Shown piece after piece: positions 1 through 7,161 of a DNA stretch of 8,837 nucleotides. The notes under the pieces were generated by a model. That model did no database searches. It was not told where the DNA came from and saw only the letters and a program-made list of their open reading frames with translations. Each line of letters starts with the position of its first letter. Positions within the stretch are counted from its first letter, which is position 1. The position numbers and the translations under genes were made by a program. Source of the stretch: Verrucomicrobia bacterium UBA1629 (GTDB taxonomy: Bacteria; Verrucomicrobiota; Kiritimatiellia; RFP12; UBA1067); the NCBI GenBank assembly GCA_002321305.1, contig DCMF01000034.1:1-8837 (forward strand), written 5' to 3'.

Positions 1-1
1 C

Positions 2-280
2 CGGCTGCGGCAGGCGACGGGGGCGAAGGACCCGACGCCGACCAGCGCCCTGCTCGGAAATGAGACGGGAAGCGCGAACGGGACGATGCACGAGGTCGTC
101 CGGGAACTCCTGAAAGATTTCCGCATGACGTTCTCATCTTTGGAGGAGGGGCTGGCGCAGAGGTTGGACCCGGAGCGGGTGTTTCTGGATGCGGCAAGGC
201 CCAAATCAAGGATGACGCCAAGGTTGAGGGCGAGAAATGAGCATCAACCGACGAGCCTCGTGCCGACAGCCGGAACCTGA
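2..280 (+). CDS. 3' end of an unrecognised gene, probably frameshifted near its C-terminus
   Basis: The frame is open from the left edge to TGA at 278-280, so the true start lies outside the window; the ATG at 86 is probably internal. Third codon positions are almost all G or C up to about base 185, as expected for a real gene in this genome. The segment MHEVVRELLKDF...SSLEEGLAQRLDPERVFLDA looks like helical, soluble protein. I recognise no domain. After about base 190 this frame becomes an Arg-rich tail of poor coding quality. The neighbouring frame there reads AQIKDDAKVEGEK followed by TGA at 238-240, with purine-first codons typical of coding sequence. The authentic C-terminus is therefore probably in that frame, after a one-base loss around 188-198. 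It is convergent with the operon and unlikely to be functionally linked to it. Confidence 0.5.
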   Translation, partial: RLRQATGAKDPTPTSALLGNETGSANGTMHEVVRELLKDFRMTFSSLEEGLAQRLDPERVFLDAARPKSRMTPRLRARNEHQPTSLVPTAGT

Positions 281-307
281 ACACGACAACGGGCTTGAGA
301 GGCTCGT
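251..307. repeat. 9-base inverted repeat flanking the gene tail
   Basis: ACGAGCCTC at 251-259 is the exact reverse complement of GAGGCTCGT at 299-307, separated by 39 bases. It lies at the end of the left gene and next to the 310-328 hairpin. It could form a larger stem closing the spacer RNA, or mark a boundary of the repeat element. A 9-base match at this spacing in G+C-rich sequence may also be chance. Confidence 0.35.
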
Positions 308-309
308 GC

Positions 310-328
310 GGACGGGGCAAGCCCGTCC
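310..328. repeat. Perfect 7-bp hairpin, inverted copy of the 39-base repeat element
   Basis: Bases 310-316 (GGACGGG) pair perfectly with 322-328 (CCCGTCC) around the five-base loop GCAAG. Read on the minus strand from 333 down, this copy matches the plus-strand unit starting at 409 at 20 of the first 25 positions by hand alignment. It is therefore an inverted, diverged member of the same element. It sits between convergent genes, so it could end or protect either transcript. No T-run follows it on either strand, so it is not a canonical intrinsic terminator. Confidence 0.6.
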
Positions 329-369
329 CTCCCGAAGGGGCCATTTTGGCGACGAGTTGATGCGCTAAC

Positions 370-459
370 GGGAGGGGGGCGCTTGTCGCGACCGAGAGTG
401 ACGCAAACGGGAGGGGCGCGCTTGTCGCGACCGAGAGCGCCGCAAGCGGGAGGGGCGCT
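370..459 (+). repeat. 39-base tandem repeat, two full units plus a truncated third
   Basis: Unit 1 is 370-408 and unit 2 is 409-447; they agree at 35 of 39 positions (differences at 378/417, 399/438, 401/440 and 407/446). A third copy starts at 448 and is lost after about 459, giving way to unrelated sequence before the operon's last stop codon. Each unit begins GGGAGGGG and carries GCTTGTCGCGACCG. Unit 2 can fold with 414-420 pairing to 426-432 around loop CTTGT, with one mismatch (416/430). The period is a multiple of three but no convincing gene runs through it. It lies wholly in the convergent spacer. Confidence 0.75.
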
Positions 460-482
460 CATCCCTGCCGCTGAAAGAGGGG

Positions 483-1898
483 CTACTCCGCGTCGATGTG
501 GAACGCGCCGAGCGGCAGGCCCGCCTCGTTCATGAGATACCCGCGCCAGGGCGCGGAATGGAGATAGCGGAGCCGCTTCGGCTCCTTCACCTCCGGCGCG
601 AAGACGACAAGCTCTGTCCCTTCGATGTCGCCGAGATACTCGAAATCGACCCACGGGGCGCTGAACCGCCTGAAGTTCCCGATCTGCGCCTTCACCCACA
701 CGCCGTCCGCGCCCGCGACCTCGAAGCCATACGCGCGGCTGTTCGCCGGATCCCGCCGCGTGCGCCAGTCCGGGTCGTAGACCGACCAGGCCTTCACGTC
801 GCCGAAGGCCATCACGAACCTGCCGTCCTCGACCTTCCACGACTTGAGCGTCGGCGAGTCGGCCACGATGTCCGCAAAGCCGTAGTCGCGCTTGAGCGCC
901 AGGAGCGCGAGCCGCAGGCCGACGACCTGCTTGTCGTTCGGATGGATGTCGTGGAGATTGCCGACATCGCAGAGGACGGCCATTCCCGCGTCCGGCTCGG
1001 CGTCCGCAAACCGCTGCTGAGCCTCCTGCATCTGCGGGACGAGGGGATCGCCCCACGGGCAGAGCTGGGCGAAGTAGAGCCTGAAGCGCGGATTCCCGAA
1101 GACGCGCTTCCACCCATGCAGCAGGTCGCGCATCCTGTCGGCGTATTTCGGCGCCTCCGACGCGAACGTGTTGCTCTCGCCCTGGTACCAGATCGCCCCG
1201 CGCAGGGCGTATGGGCAGATCGGCGCGACCTTCCCGTTGTGGTACTGCGCGGGCTGCTGCCCGTTCTTGCCCACGTGCGCCGGCGGGCAGGGCGTCCGGC
1301 AGTCCGGGATCCACGTCTCGATGTCCGTCGCGCCGACGCAGGCGACGAAGAGCCCGATCGGCACGTCCAACGCGCCCAGCAGGTACTGTCCGTACCAGAA
1401 CGCGACGGCCGAGATGTCGCCCTTCACGAGGAAGCCGGGCATCGCCCGTTCCCAGACGACCTTCTCCTCCGTCTGCGGCACGTCGCTCCAGGCGTTCGGC
1501 AGCTTCGCGAACCGCAGCGTCGGCCGCGCCGTGATCTGCCCGACCTGTCCGCCGAGCCGTTCGCGCGCACGCGGCGACTCGCCCCAGAGGGGAACGGCCA
1601 TGTTGCTCTGGCCCGAGCAGAGCCAGACCTCGCCCACGAGGACGTCCCGGACGGTCACGCCGTTGGCGGTGAGCGTCCGCCCCTCGCGGCAGGCGGGCAT
1701 CGGGTCGAGATCGACGCGCCAGCGCCCGTCCGCGCAGACGGTCGTCGTCCGCGCCTGTCCGGCAAACGCGACGCGCACGGACTCGCCCGCCGCGCCCGTG
1801 CCCCAGACGGGAACGCGCGCGTCCCGCTGAAGGACGGCGCCGTCCGTGAACGGCGCGGCCAGCTTCACCAGCGCCAACAGGAAAATCGTGCTGTTCAT
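483..1898 (-). CDS. Secreted SASA-family O-acetylesterase (sialate O-acetylesterase-like)
   Basis: A 471-residue SGNH/GDSL-fold carbohydrate esterase expected to remove O-acetyl groups from sugars outside the cytoplasm. Motifs, numbered from the ATG at 1898: the family N-terminus KLAAPFTDGAVLQRD with VPVWG (about 12-34); GEVWLCSGQSNM with nucleophile Ser98; GAIWYQGESN ending at about 243; and the catalytic Asp/His of DIHPND at about 317-319. The C-terminus (LRYLHSAPWRGYLMNEAGLP) matches the usual ending of the family. A TTG six bases upstream is in frame, but the AGAAGG at 1908-1913 is 9 bases from the ATG and only 3 from the TTG, so the ATG was chosen. The signal peptide is short (about 8-9 residues before the fold) and has no basic residue. 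It is the last operon gene, 6 bases after the rhamnosidase stop. Many family members act on plant glycans rather than sialic acid, and no sialidase lies nearby, so the true substrate is probably the rhamnose-containing glycan handled by its neighbour. Confidence 0.9.
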   Translation of the reverse strand: MNSTIFLLALVKLAAPFTDGAVLQRDARVPVWGTGAAGESVRVAFAGQARTTTVCADGRWRVDLDPMPACREGRTLTANGVTVRDVLVGEVWLCSGQSNMAVPLWGESPRARERLGGQVGQITARPTLRFAKLPNAWSDVPQTEEKVVWERAMPGFLVKGDISAVAFWYGQYLLGALDVPIGLFVACVGATDIETWIPDCRTPCPPAHVGKNGQQPAQYHNGKVAPICPYALRGAIWYQGESNTFASEAPKYADRMRDLLHGWKRVFGNPRFRLYFAQLCPWGDPLVPQMQEAQQRFADAEPDAGMAVLCDVGNLHDIHPNDKQVVGLRLALLALKRDYGFADIVADSPTLKSWKVEDGRFVMAFGDVKAWSVYDPDWRTRRDPANSRAYGFEVAGADGVWVKAQIGNFRRFSAPWVDFEYLGDIEGTELVVFAPEVKEPKRLRYLHSAPWRGYLMNEAGLPLGAFHIDAE

Positions 1899-1904
1899 CT
1901 GCAA

Positions 1905-4670
1905 TTACCTTCTCTTGTCGATTCCGTCGTTTGTCGTTTCGAAGACGAGCCGCGCCGGGCCGACCCAGCCGGACGGCGCGAAGGGCTGGCCCTTCTGCGG
2001 CCCGCACCAGCCGCGGATCGTCCACGTCTGGCGCTCGGCCTCCGGCAGCCCCGCATCGACGATCAGTCGGTTGTGCCACGTCGAGGTGACGTCCACGGCG
2101 ATCTCGTTCGCGCCGTCCTTCAACGCCCCGGTCACGTCCACGCGATACGGCGCGCACCAGAGCTTCGCGACCTCGCGTCCGTTCACCGAAACCCGTGCAC
2201 AGCCCGACGCCACATCGCCCAGGTCAAAGACGATCCGCCGCGCGTCGTCCGCCGGGAACGGGCGCGCCACGCGGCGGACATAGCGCCGCGTGCCGGAAAA
2301 GCCCTTCTCCGCGTCAGTCCCCGGCAGGTCGCGCCAGAGGCCCAGCGGACGCGACCAGCCGTCCAGTGCCTGCTCGCCGCAGACGGACGCGCCGAATTCG
2401 GTGCGTCCCGTCTCCGGCTCCATCAGGCGGAGACGGCCGCCCTTCACGTAGGCGAAGCGGCTCTCGCCCGGCGCCAGCTCAAGGGGAATCGGCTCCGGCC
2501 ACTCGCGCAGGCGGACGACGCCCCTGAACGGCGTGCGGAAATTCGCCAGGAAGTAGACGCTCTCGTCGCCGTCGCGCCGGTGATACCAATGCGGCGCGCC
2601 CTCGACGTCCGGCGCCCAGTCGGGCGTGAAGTCGCCGCGCACGACGCAGCCGCCCTTCGCCGCCAGCGCCGCGAGCCGGCGTTCCGTCTCCGGCAGGAGA
2701 AACGTCCCCGCCGGAATCCACAGGACGCGGTAGCTCATGCCGTCCGGCAGGACGAAGCGTCCGTCGCGCACGTCCAGCCGCGTCTCGAGGACGTCGCGGT
2801 TGAGGTAGTCGTACTTGTAGCCGGGTCCCAGCCGGTCGCCGCGCTCGTCCGGCTTGTGTCCGAGCGCGTCGCCGAGATACCAGAGGACGTCGACCACGGG
2901 CCGGCCGCGCTCCAGCTCGTGTCCGCAGACCGCGAGATAGCGCGTGAAGCCGGGCATGAACGGCCACCAGGTCTGCCGCCGGAGGAACGGCGTGCCGATG
3001 CCGCAGCCGAAGCTCGACCCCGGCGGCAGGCCATCGACGACGGGGTTGTGCGTGTACGTGTGGAAGACGAGATGCGTCACGCCGCGCGCGAGATGGACGT
3101 TCGCGTCCTCCTTGAGCGTCTGCAGCGTCTCGTCGAAGGTCAGGCGCAGGCTGGTGAACGCCTCCGCGCTGACGCGGCGCTTGCCGTAGAGATGGGCGGC
3201 GGACACGCAGGGCCGGACCGGCTTGAAGTTGTGCGACGTCACGTACCCGTTCGCGTCGTCAAACGGACTCCAGAACTCGCACATCGGCTCGTCGGCATAC
3301 TTCCAGAAGCGCAGCAGGTCGCCGGTCAGGACGTCGCCGAAGGCCGTCTCGTACTGGACCGTGAGGCCGTTCGCGTGCGCCAGGCGCGCGATCGTCCCGT
3401 AGTAGTTGTCCTCCACGAGACGCGAGCACGTGCGCCGCCAGTCCAGGAGGAAGCGCTCGGTCTCGGACTCGCTCCGGAGCACGTGGCCGAACAGCGCCGG
3501 TAGCCAGGGACGCAGCTCGTAGCCGTTCAGGCGGCGGAACTCCGCCTCCATCTTCGGCGTCCAGCGCGTCGGGCCGCATTCCCAGCTGTCGACCACGAGG
3601 CCGTCGACCCGCCGTCCGGCGAGCGGCCCGGCCAGCAGACGCCCGACGTAGCCGGCGAAGTTGGTCTCGAACCCCTCCGCCGCCATCTTGTCGCACTCCC
3701 AGCCCGTCGCCTCCTCCGGCGCCGGGCCGTTGCGCCGCTTGGCGTTGCAGTGCCCGAAGACGAGCGTCATCGTGCCGTCCGTCGCGACGGGGGCCGCGTT
3801 CGTGCCCATCGCCAGGCCGCGCAGCGCCAGCCCGGCCTTCGCCTCCCAGTTGTCGAGCCGCGCGGCGGCGGAAAGCCGGACGTCGGGGTACCGCTTCAGC
3901 GGGTGGACGTGCGAGACGTCGAACGTCCAGACCGACGCGGTGCGGACTTCCGGCGCGAAGGTCATGTCGGCGTCGTCCGACCACGCGCCCGGCGGGCAGT
4001 CGCGGTCCAGCACCGTCTCGCCGTCCGCCTTCAGCCGGAAGCGCACGCCCGGCTCGTAGCACCAGTCGTGGTTCAGGCGCTGCGGATTCGACAGCGCCAC
4101 CGAGCGGACGGTCACGGGCCGGCCGAAGCGGAAGACCCGCCTCTCGCCGTTCGTCTCGACGGACACGGGGACAAGCGGGCCCTCCCGCTCGCCCACGGCC
4201 GCCGGGAACGTCACCGCGCCGATCTCGCGGTAGTCGTCGTCCGCGTCGAAGGCGGGCTTCTGCCCCGGCGGGAACGCGACGAGCGTGCGCATCGCCTTCT
4301 CCTTCGGTACCCACGGCCCGCCGCTCATCGACCAGCCGGGGCAGTTCTGCAGCTTGAACAGGAGCCCGCGCGCGGCGCATTCGTCGGCCAGGTGCGCGAC
4401 AAGGCCGCCCCATTTCGGGCTCAGGCAGGGGATCTGCTCCTCCACGCCCGGCCACGGCTGCGGATTGACGCCGACCGCGCGCCCGTGGAAGAAGTGGAGG
4501 CCGCCGATTCCGGCCTCGGCGATTGCCTTCACGTCCGCCGCGATCCCCTCCTTCGAGGCGTTGCCGCCGATGACGTGAAACCAGGTCTCCGGCCGGTCGC
4601 GCGGCTCAAGGGGCACGACCGGCGGCGGGGCCGCGCAGAGGAGGGACGCAAAGGCAAGAAAGCCGAACAT
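1905..4670 (-). CDS. Secreted GH106-like alpha-L-rhamnosidase
   Basis: A 921-residue glycoside hydrolase expected to release terminal alpha-L-rhamnose from polysaccharide side chains. GH106 hallmarks in order: PETWFHVIGGNASKEGI near residue 27; AGIGGLHFFHG near 53; CPGWSMSGGPWVPKEKAM at about 110-127; ATGWECDKM near 321; VDSWECGPTRWTP near 360; WLPALFGH; ENYYG-like EDNYYGTIARLAHANGL near 420; DEPMCEFW near 460; SAAHLYGKRRVSAEAFT near 490; HTYTHNP near 537; and TRYL. Glu364 (DSWECG) and Glu503 (AEAFT) are the likely acid and base by analogy with characterised GH106 enzymes. Residues about 800-910 form the usual C-terminal jelly roll (NGREVAKLWCAPYRVDVT, STWHNRLIVDAG). The length is somewhat below many family members. 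The start follows AGGAAGG at 4682-4688. The leader MFGFLAFASLLCAAP is hydrophobic but lacks a basic n-region. It lies 16 bases after the upstream gene and 6 before the esterase, which suggests a joint role on an acetylated rhamnose-rich glycan. Rhamnosidase specificity is the family norm but is not proven here. Confidence 0.9.
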   Translation of the reverse strand: MFGFLAFASLLCAAPPPVVPLEPRDRPETWFHVIGGNASKEGIAADVKAIAEAGIGGLHFFHGRAVGVNPQPWPGVEEQIPCLSPKWGGLVAHLADECAARGLLFKLQNCPGWSMSGGPWVPKEKAMRTLVAFPPGQKPAFDADDDYREIGAVTFPAAVGEREGPLVPVSVETNGERRVFRFGRPVTVRSVALSNPQRLNHDWCYEPGVRFRLKADGETVLDRDCPPGAWSDDADMTFAPEVRTASVWTFDVSHVHPLKRYPDVRLSAAARLDNWEAKAGLALRGLAMGTNAAPVATDGTMTLVFGHCNAKRRNGPAPEEATGWECDKMAAEGFETNFAGYVGRLLAGPLAGRRVDGLVVDSWECGPTRWTPKMEAEFRRLNGYELRPWLPALFGHVLRSESETERFLLDWRRTCSRLVEDNYYGTIARLAHANGLTVQYETAFGDVLTGDLLRFWKYADEPMCEFWSPFDDANGYVTSHNFKPVRPCVSAAHLYGKRRVSAEAFTSLRLTFDETLQTLKEDANVHLARGVTHLVFHTYTHNPVVDGLPPGSSFGCGIGTPFLRRQTWWPFMPGFTRYLAVCGHELERGRPVVDVLWYLGDALGHKPDERGDRLGPGYKYDYLNRDVLETRLDVRDGRFVLPDGMSYRVLWIPAGTFLLPETERRLAALAAKGGCVVRGDFTPDWAPDVEGAPHWYHRRDGDESVYFLANFRTPFRGVVRLREWPEPIPLELAPGESRFAYVKGGRLRLMEPETGRTEFGASVCGEQALDGWSRPLGLWRDLPGTDAEKGFSGTRRYVRRVARPFPADDARRIVFDLGDVASGCARVSVNGREVAKLWCAPYRVDVTGALKDGANEIAVDVTSTWHNRLIVDAGLPEAERQTWTIRGWCGPQKGQPFAPSGWVGPARLVFETTNDGIDKRR
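1908..1913 (-). promoter_or_regulatory. Ribosome binding site of the acetylesterase
   Basis: AGAAGG on the minus strand lies inside the last codons of the rhamnosidase gene, 9 bases before the ATG at 1898. The spacing excludes the TTG at 1904 as the main start. Ribosomes ending the upstream gene at 1905 would be on top of this start, so the pair is probably translationally coupled. Confidence 0.65.
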
Positions 4671-4678
4671 CGCGGACG

Positions 4679-4688
4679 CCCCCTTCCT
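4679..4688 (-). promoter_or_regulatory. Ribosome binding site of the rhamnosidase, overlapping the upstream stop
   Basis: AGGAAGGGGG on the minus strand shares bases with the TAG stop (4687-4689) of the preceding gene and sits about 8-11 bases before the ATG at 4670. The overlap of stop and binding site indicates a single polycistronic mRNA with possible translational coupling. Confidence 0.65.
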
Positions 4689-7131
4689 ATTTCTGCGGCG
4701 CCGCGCCGAAGTCCAGCAGGCGCACGCTCTCCGGCGGGATCTCCAGGACGGCCGCGCCGTCCGCGAAGGCGCACGCCGCGCCCGTCACGCGCTCAACCGC
4801 CGACGCGCGGCCGGAGCGGAGCGTCACGCGCTTCGCCGCCTTGACGGACGTGTTGAACACCGTCGCGTAGCGGTCGCCGAACTGCTCGACAAGGACGTCC
4901 CCGTCCGCGCAGGAGACGAGCGTGCGCACGGGCTTCCAGCCCGCCGTCGCCAGCTCGATCGCCAGCGGCACGTACTTGCGGAAGAGGTCGCGGTCGCGCT
5001 CGTAGTAGGCCGGGTTCTCGAAATAGCGGTCGGTGTAGCCGTCGTTGCTGAAGTAGCTCGGCAGCATGCCGTAGGCAAGCGCACGCTCCATGTAGCGCAC
5101 GACCAGCTCGCGCGTGAAGATCTTGTAGTTCGTGTTCTGGAGGAGGCAGTACGGCTTGCGTCCGGCGATGGCGCGCCAGTAGATCATCTCGTCGTGCGGA
5201 GACGGATTCCACTTCCCGCCCCGGTTCCAGTCCACTTCCGTCCCCGGCACGTCCGCCCAGGGCACGATCAGCGACGTCTTCTTCGGCGTCGAGTTCGCCA
5301 TCATGCGCCGCCCGTAGGCGTCGAGCCGCCGGCGGATCGACCGCACGTACTCGTAGCTGACGAGGCCGCCGGAGATGCAGACGCGGTTCGAGGGGCCGCT
5401 CCAGCAGAGCGGCGTCTCCATCGCGGCGAAATGCGCGCGGTCGTAGTCCGCCCCGATCGAGAAACCCATCTCGGACGAGTCGATGTACTCGCCGTCGGGG
5501 CCCTTCGGATAAGTCGTGCCGCCGTACATCTTCCTGAAGCGCGCCTCGGAGACCTTGATCTTGTAGTCGGTCACCTCGCCCTTGATGCCCGGCGCGGAGT
5601 TGAAGCTCCACATGATGCCGGACGGCGTCCAGGCCGTGGACTGGATGTGGCCGACGCGCCGCCCGAACGCGTCCATCGCCGCGCTCGTCTGCCACGCCCG
5701 CGCCGCCGCGTGCTTCGACCACTTGGCCGAGTCCACCAACGGCACCTCGGCGGCGAGGCGCGCGACTTCCGCCACGCACTCCTCGTAGGTCGGCAGGTTC
5801 CCGTCCTTCCCCTTCAGGTGCATCCACCACGAGGACGGCTCGGTGTACTTGAAGCAGTACATGCCGTGCTCGTCATACCAGGCGGCGTTCTCCGTGTCAC
5901 CCTCGACATAGGCGAAGTGGAAGTCCTCGTACTGCGGAACGTTCTGGACGTTGGTGAAGGCGTCCCACAGGCCGATCTTCTCCATGCGGTTCTCGACCGC
6001 CGACGGCTCCAGCCGCCCCCACGCCTCCAGCGCGCCGCGAAAGCCGTCGCGCGCCGCGAACGGGAACGTGACGAAGCCGACCTCCGCCGTGTTCTTCTCC
6101 GGCGCAAGCGCCACGTCGAACGAGATGTAGAGGATGCGCAGCTCCGGGTTGAGCGTCACGCGGTAAACGGCCGGCGCCTCGAGATCGACGGCAAGGGCCT
6201 GTCCCCGCCCCGCGACGGCACAGGCGGCGAACGGCCAGAGCGAGAGCGCCTGCTGCCCGTATGGCACGGGGCTCGTCACGCGCTGTTCGCCGTCTTTCGC
6301 CGTCACGGTGCGCGACTGGCGCGGATCGGCGAACCAGGTCAGCTCGCCCGCCTCGAGCGGCACGGCATAGACGAGCGTCAGCGCACGGTCTTCGGTCGTC
6401 GGCGCGGCTTCCAGGCGGACGCGGTGGCGCACGGCGCCCGTGGCGGCTTCCCGCGACTGCGTCGCGACGGCCTTCACGCCGTGGCTGACGCCCGCGCGGA
6501 ACGGCGCAAAGCCCGTGTTCCGTCCGACGTCGCGCAGGAGCAGGCTCTCCTCGTCCAGCCGCGCGTCCGCCCGCACGAAGACGCCGTCGAGACGCGCCCC
6601 GCCTTCTGGGCGGATCGTCTCAAGGGTCGGACGGCGGAAGCGCACGACGCCCGCCGCCTCGCGAAAGAGCGCGTAGACCGACAGACGCTTGATCGGCTTG
6701 CCGTCCAGCGTCAGCGTCTGCCGCGTCCAGCCGGCGGACGAGTCGGCGCAGAACGGCGCCCGCAGCGCCCATTCCGTCGTGCCGTCCATGTAGTCGACGT
6801 CGGCGAACAGCTCGAAGCGTCCGCCGCTCGGCGGCTGCTCGGCCCAGCCCTCGGCCGACAGCCGCACGGGCGCGGCGACCGCCTGGTTCAGGGGCAGCGA
6901 CCAGCCCAGGCCGCTCGCGCCCTTCGCATCGGCGTTCGTGCAGACGGCCGCCTCGCCGTCGCGCGCGAAGCCCGTCCCGAACGGCTGCGCCGTCGCCATC
7001 GACACGCGACCGTCGCGCTGCCACGTGCCCGTGCCGGACAGCGGAAAGCCCTCGCCGCCCCAGCCGGGCAACAGCGCCCCGGCCAGCGCCGCGCAGGCCA
7101 GCGCCCTTCTCGAAATCAACATTCTTCCCAT
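4687..7131 (-). CDS. Secreted multidomain protein, probable TIM-barrel glycoside hydrolase of unassigned family
   Basis: An 814-residue exported protein that I cannot name to a family. Starting at ATG 7131, the leader MGRMLISRRALACAALAGALLPG has a twin arginine and a hydrophobic core, so it is Sec or possibly Tat. Residues about 30-175 look like a beta-sandwich of carbohydrate-binding type (FELFADVDYMDGTTEW, then WTRQTLTLDGKPIKRLSVYA). Residues about 180-365 are a second beta-rich region. Residues about 385-735 look like a (beta/alpha)8 glycosidase core: GEYIDSSEMGF (Asp551, Glu554 as candidate catalytic acids), RRMMANSTP near 609, DEMIYWRAIAGRKPYCLLQN near 647, and MLPSYFSNDGYTDRYFENP near 689. 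Residues about 738-810 form a C-terminal beta domain (VLVEQFGDRYATVFNTS, then LEIPPESVRLLDFG) like those closing alpha-amylase-type enzymes. A TTG at 7161, directly after the upstream stop, is in frame but poorly placed against the AAGGAG. Its place before a rhamnosidase and an esterase supports a glycan-cleaving role. A lyase or an inactive binding protein is less likely but open. Confidence 0.7.
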   Translation of the reverse strand: MGRMLISRRALACAALAGALLPGWGGEGFPLSGTGTWQRDGRVSMATAQPFGTGFARDGEAAVCTNADAKGASGLGWSLPLNQAVAAPVRLSAEGWAEQPPSGGRFELFADVDYMDGTTEWALRAPFCADSSAGWTRQTLTLDGKPIKRLSVYALFREAAGVVRFRRPTLETIRPEGGARLDGVFVRADARLDEESLLLRDVGRNTGFAPFRAGVSHGVKAVATQSREAATGAVRHRVRLEAAPTTEDRALTLVYAVPLEAGELTWFADPRQSRTVTAKDGEQRVTSPVPYGQQALSLWPFAACAVAGRGQALAVDLEAPAVYRVTLNPELRILYISFDVALAPEKNTAEVGFVTFPFAARDGFRGALEAWGRLEPSAVENRMEKIGLWDAFTNVQNVPQYEDFHFAYVEGDTENAAWYDEHGMYCFKYTEPSSWWMHLKGKDGNLPTYEECVAEVARLAAEVPLVDSAKWSKHAAARAWQTSAAMDAFGRRVGHIQSTAWTPSGIMWSFNSAPGIKGEVTDYKIKVSEARFRKMYGGTTYPKGPDGEYIDSSEMGFSIGADYDRAHFAAMETPLCWSGPSNRVCISGGLVSYEYVRSIRRRLDAYGRRMMANSTPKKTSLIVPWADVPGTEVDWNRGGKWNPSPHDEMIYWRAIAGRKPYCLLQNTNYKIFTRELVVRYMERALAYGMLPSYFSNDGYTDRYFENPAYYERDRDLFRKYVPLAIELATAGWKPVRTLVSCADGDVLVEQFGDRYATVFNTSVKAAKRVTLRSGRASAVERVTGAACAFADGAAVLEIPPESVRLLDFGAAPQK

Positions 7132-7141
7132 GTCCTTCTTT

Positions 7142-7147
7142 CTCCTT
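7142..7147 (-). promoter_or_regulatory. Ribosome binding site of the unassigned hydrolase
   Basis: AAGGAG on the minus strand lies 10 bases before the ATG at 7131. It falls inside the reading frame if the TTG at 7161 is used, which argues for the ATG. A second ATG at 7122, served by AAGG at 7134-7137, is a weaker alternative that would shorten the leader by three residues. Confidence 0.6.
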
Positions 7148-7161
7148 TCGTTGTGATTCAA

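Larger units (their letters stand above)
281..482. other. Convergent non-coding spacer
   Basis: This stretch separates the rightward gene tail from the leftward operon. Its left part holds the perfect hairpin and its right part the 39-base tandem units. I see no tRNA, promoter-like pair of hexamers, or T-tailed intrinsic terminator. Both transcripts end facing it, so transcription termination probably happens here by the structured repeats or by Rho; that is inference. Confidence 0.55.

Noticed and set aside
185..200. Programmed -1 frameshift in the left-edge gene
   Set aside because: No X XXY YYZ slippery heptamer lies in the correct frame near the switch; mutation or assembly error is simpler.
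310..432. Intrinsic terminator for the operon
   Set aside because: The hairpins are G+C-rich but no T-run follows on either strand, so I report them as structured repeats only.
370..459. CRISPR array
   Set aside because: The units are directly adjacent with no unique spacers, there are only two and a part, and no cas gene is present.
244..2157. A minus-strand open frame of 637 codons running through the esterase and the tandem repeats
   Set aside because: It is an off-frame shadow of the esterase. It is Arg/Gly/Ala-rich, and the 13-residue GRDKR(A/P)PPV pattern at its end merely reflects the 39-base DNA repeat.
498..3503. A plus-strand open frame of 1001 codons opposite the esterase and the rhamnosidase
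   Set aside because: It has the same explanation: codon-aligned antisense of two same-frame genes. The minus-strand proteins carry unmistakable family motifs.
7060..7131. Lipoprotein signal on the hydrolase (ALAC near residue 13)
   Set aside because: The Cys lies at the very start of the hydrophobic core, too close to the N-terminus, and the preceding residues do not fit a lipobox.
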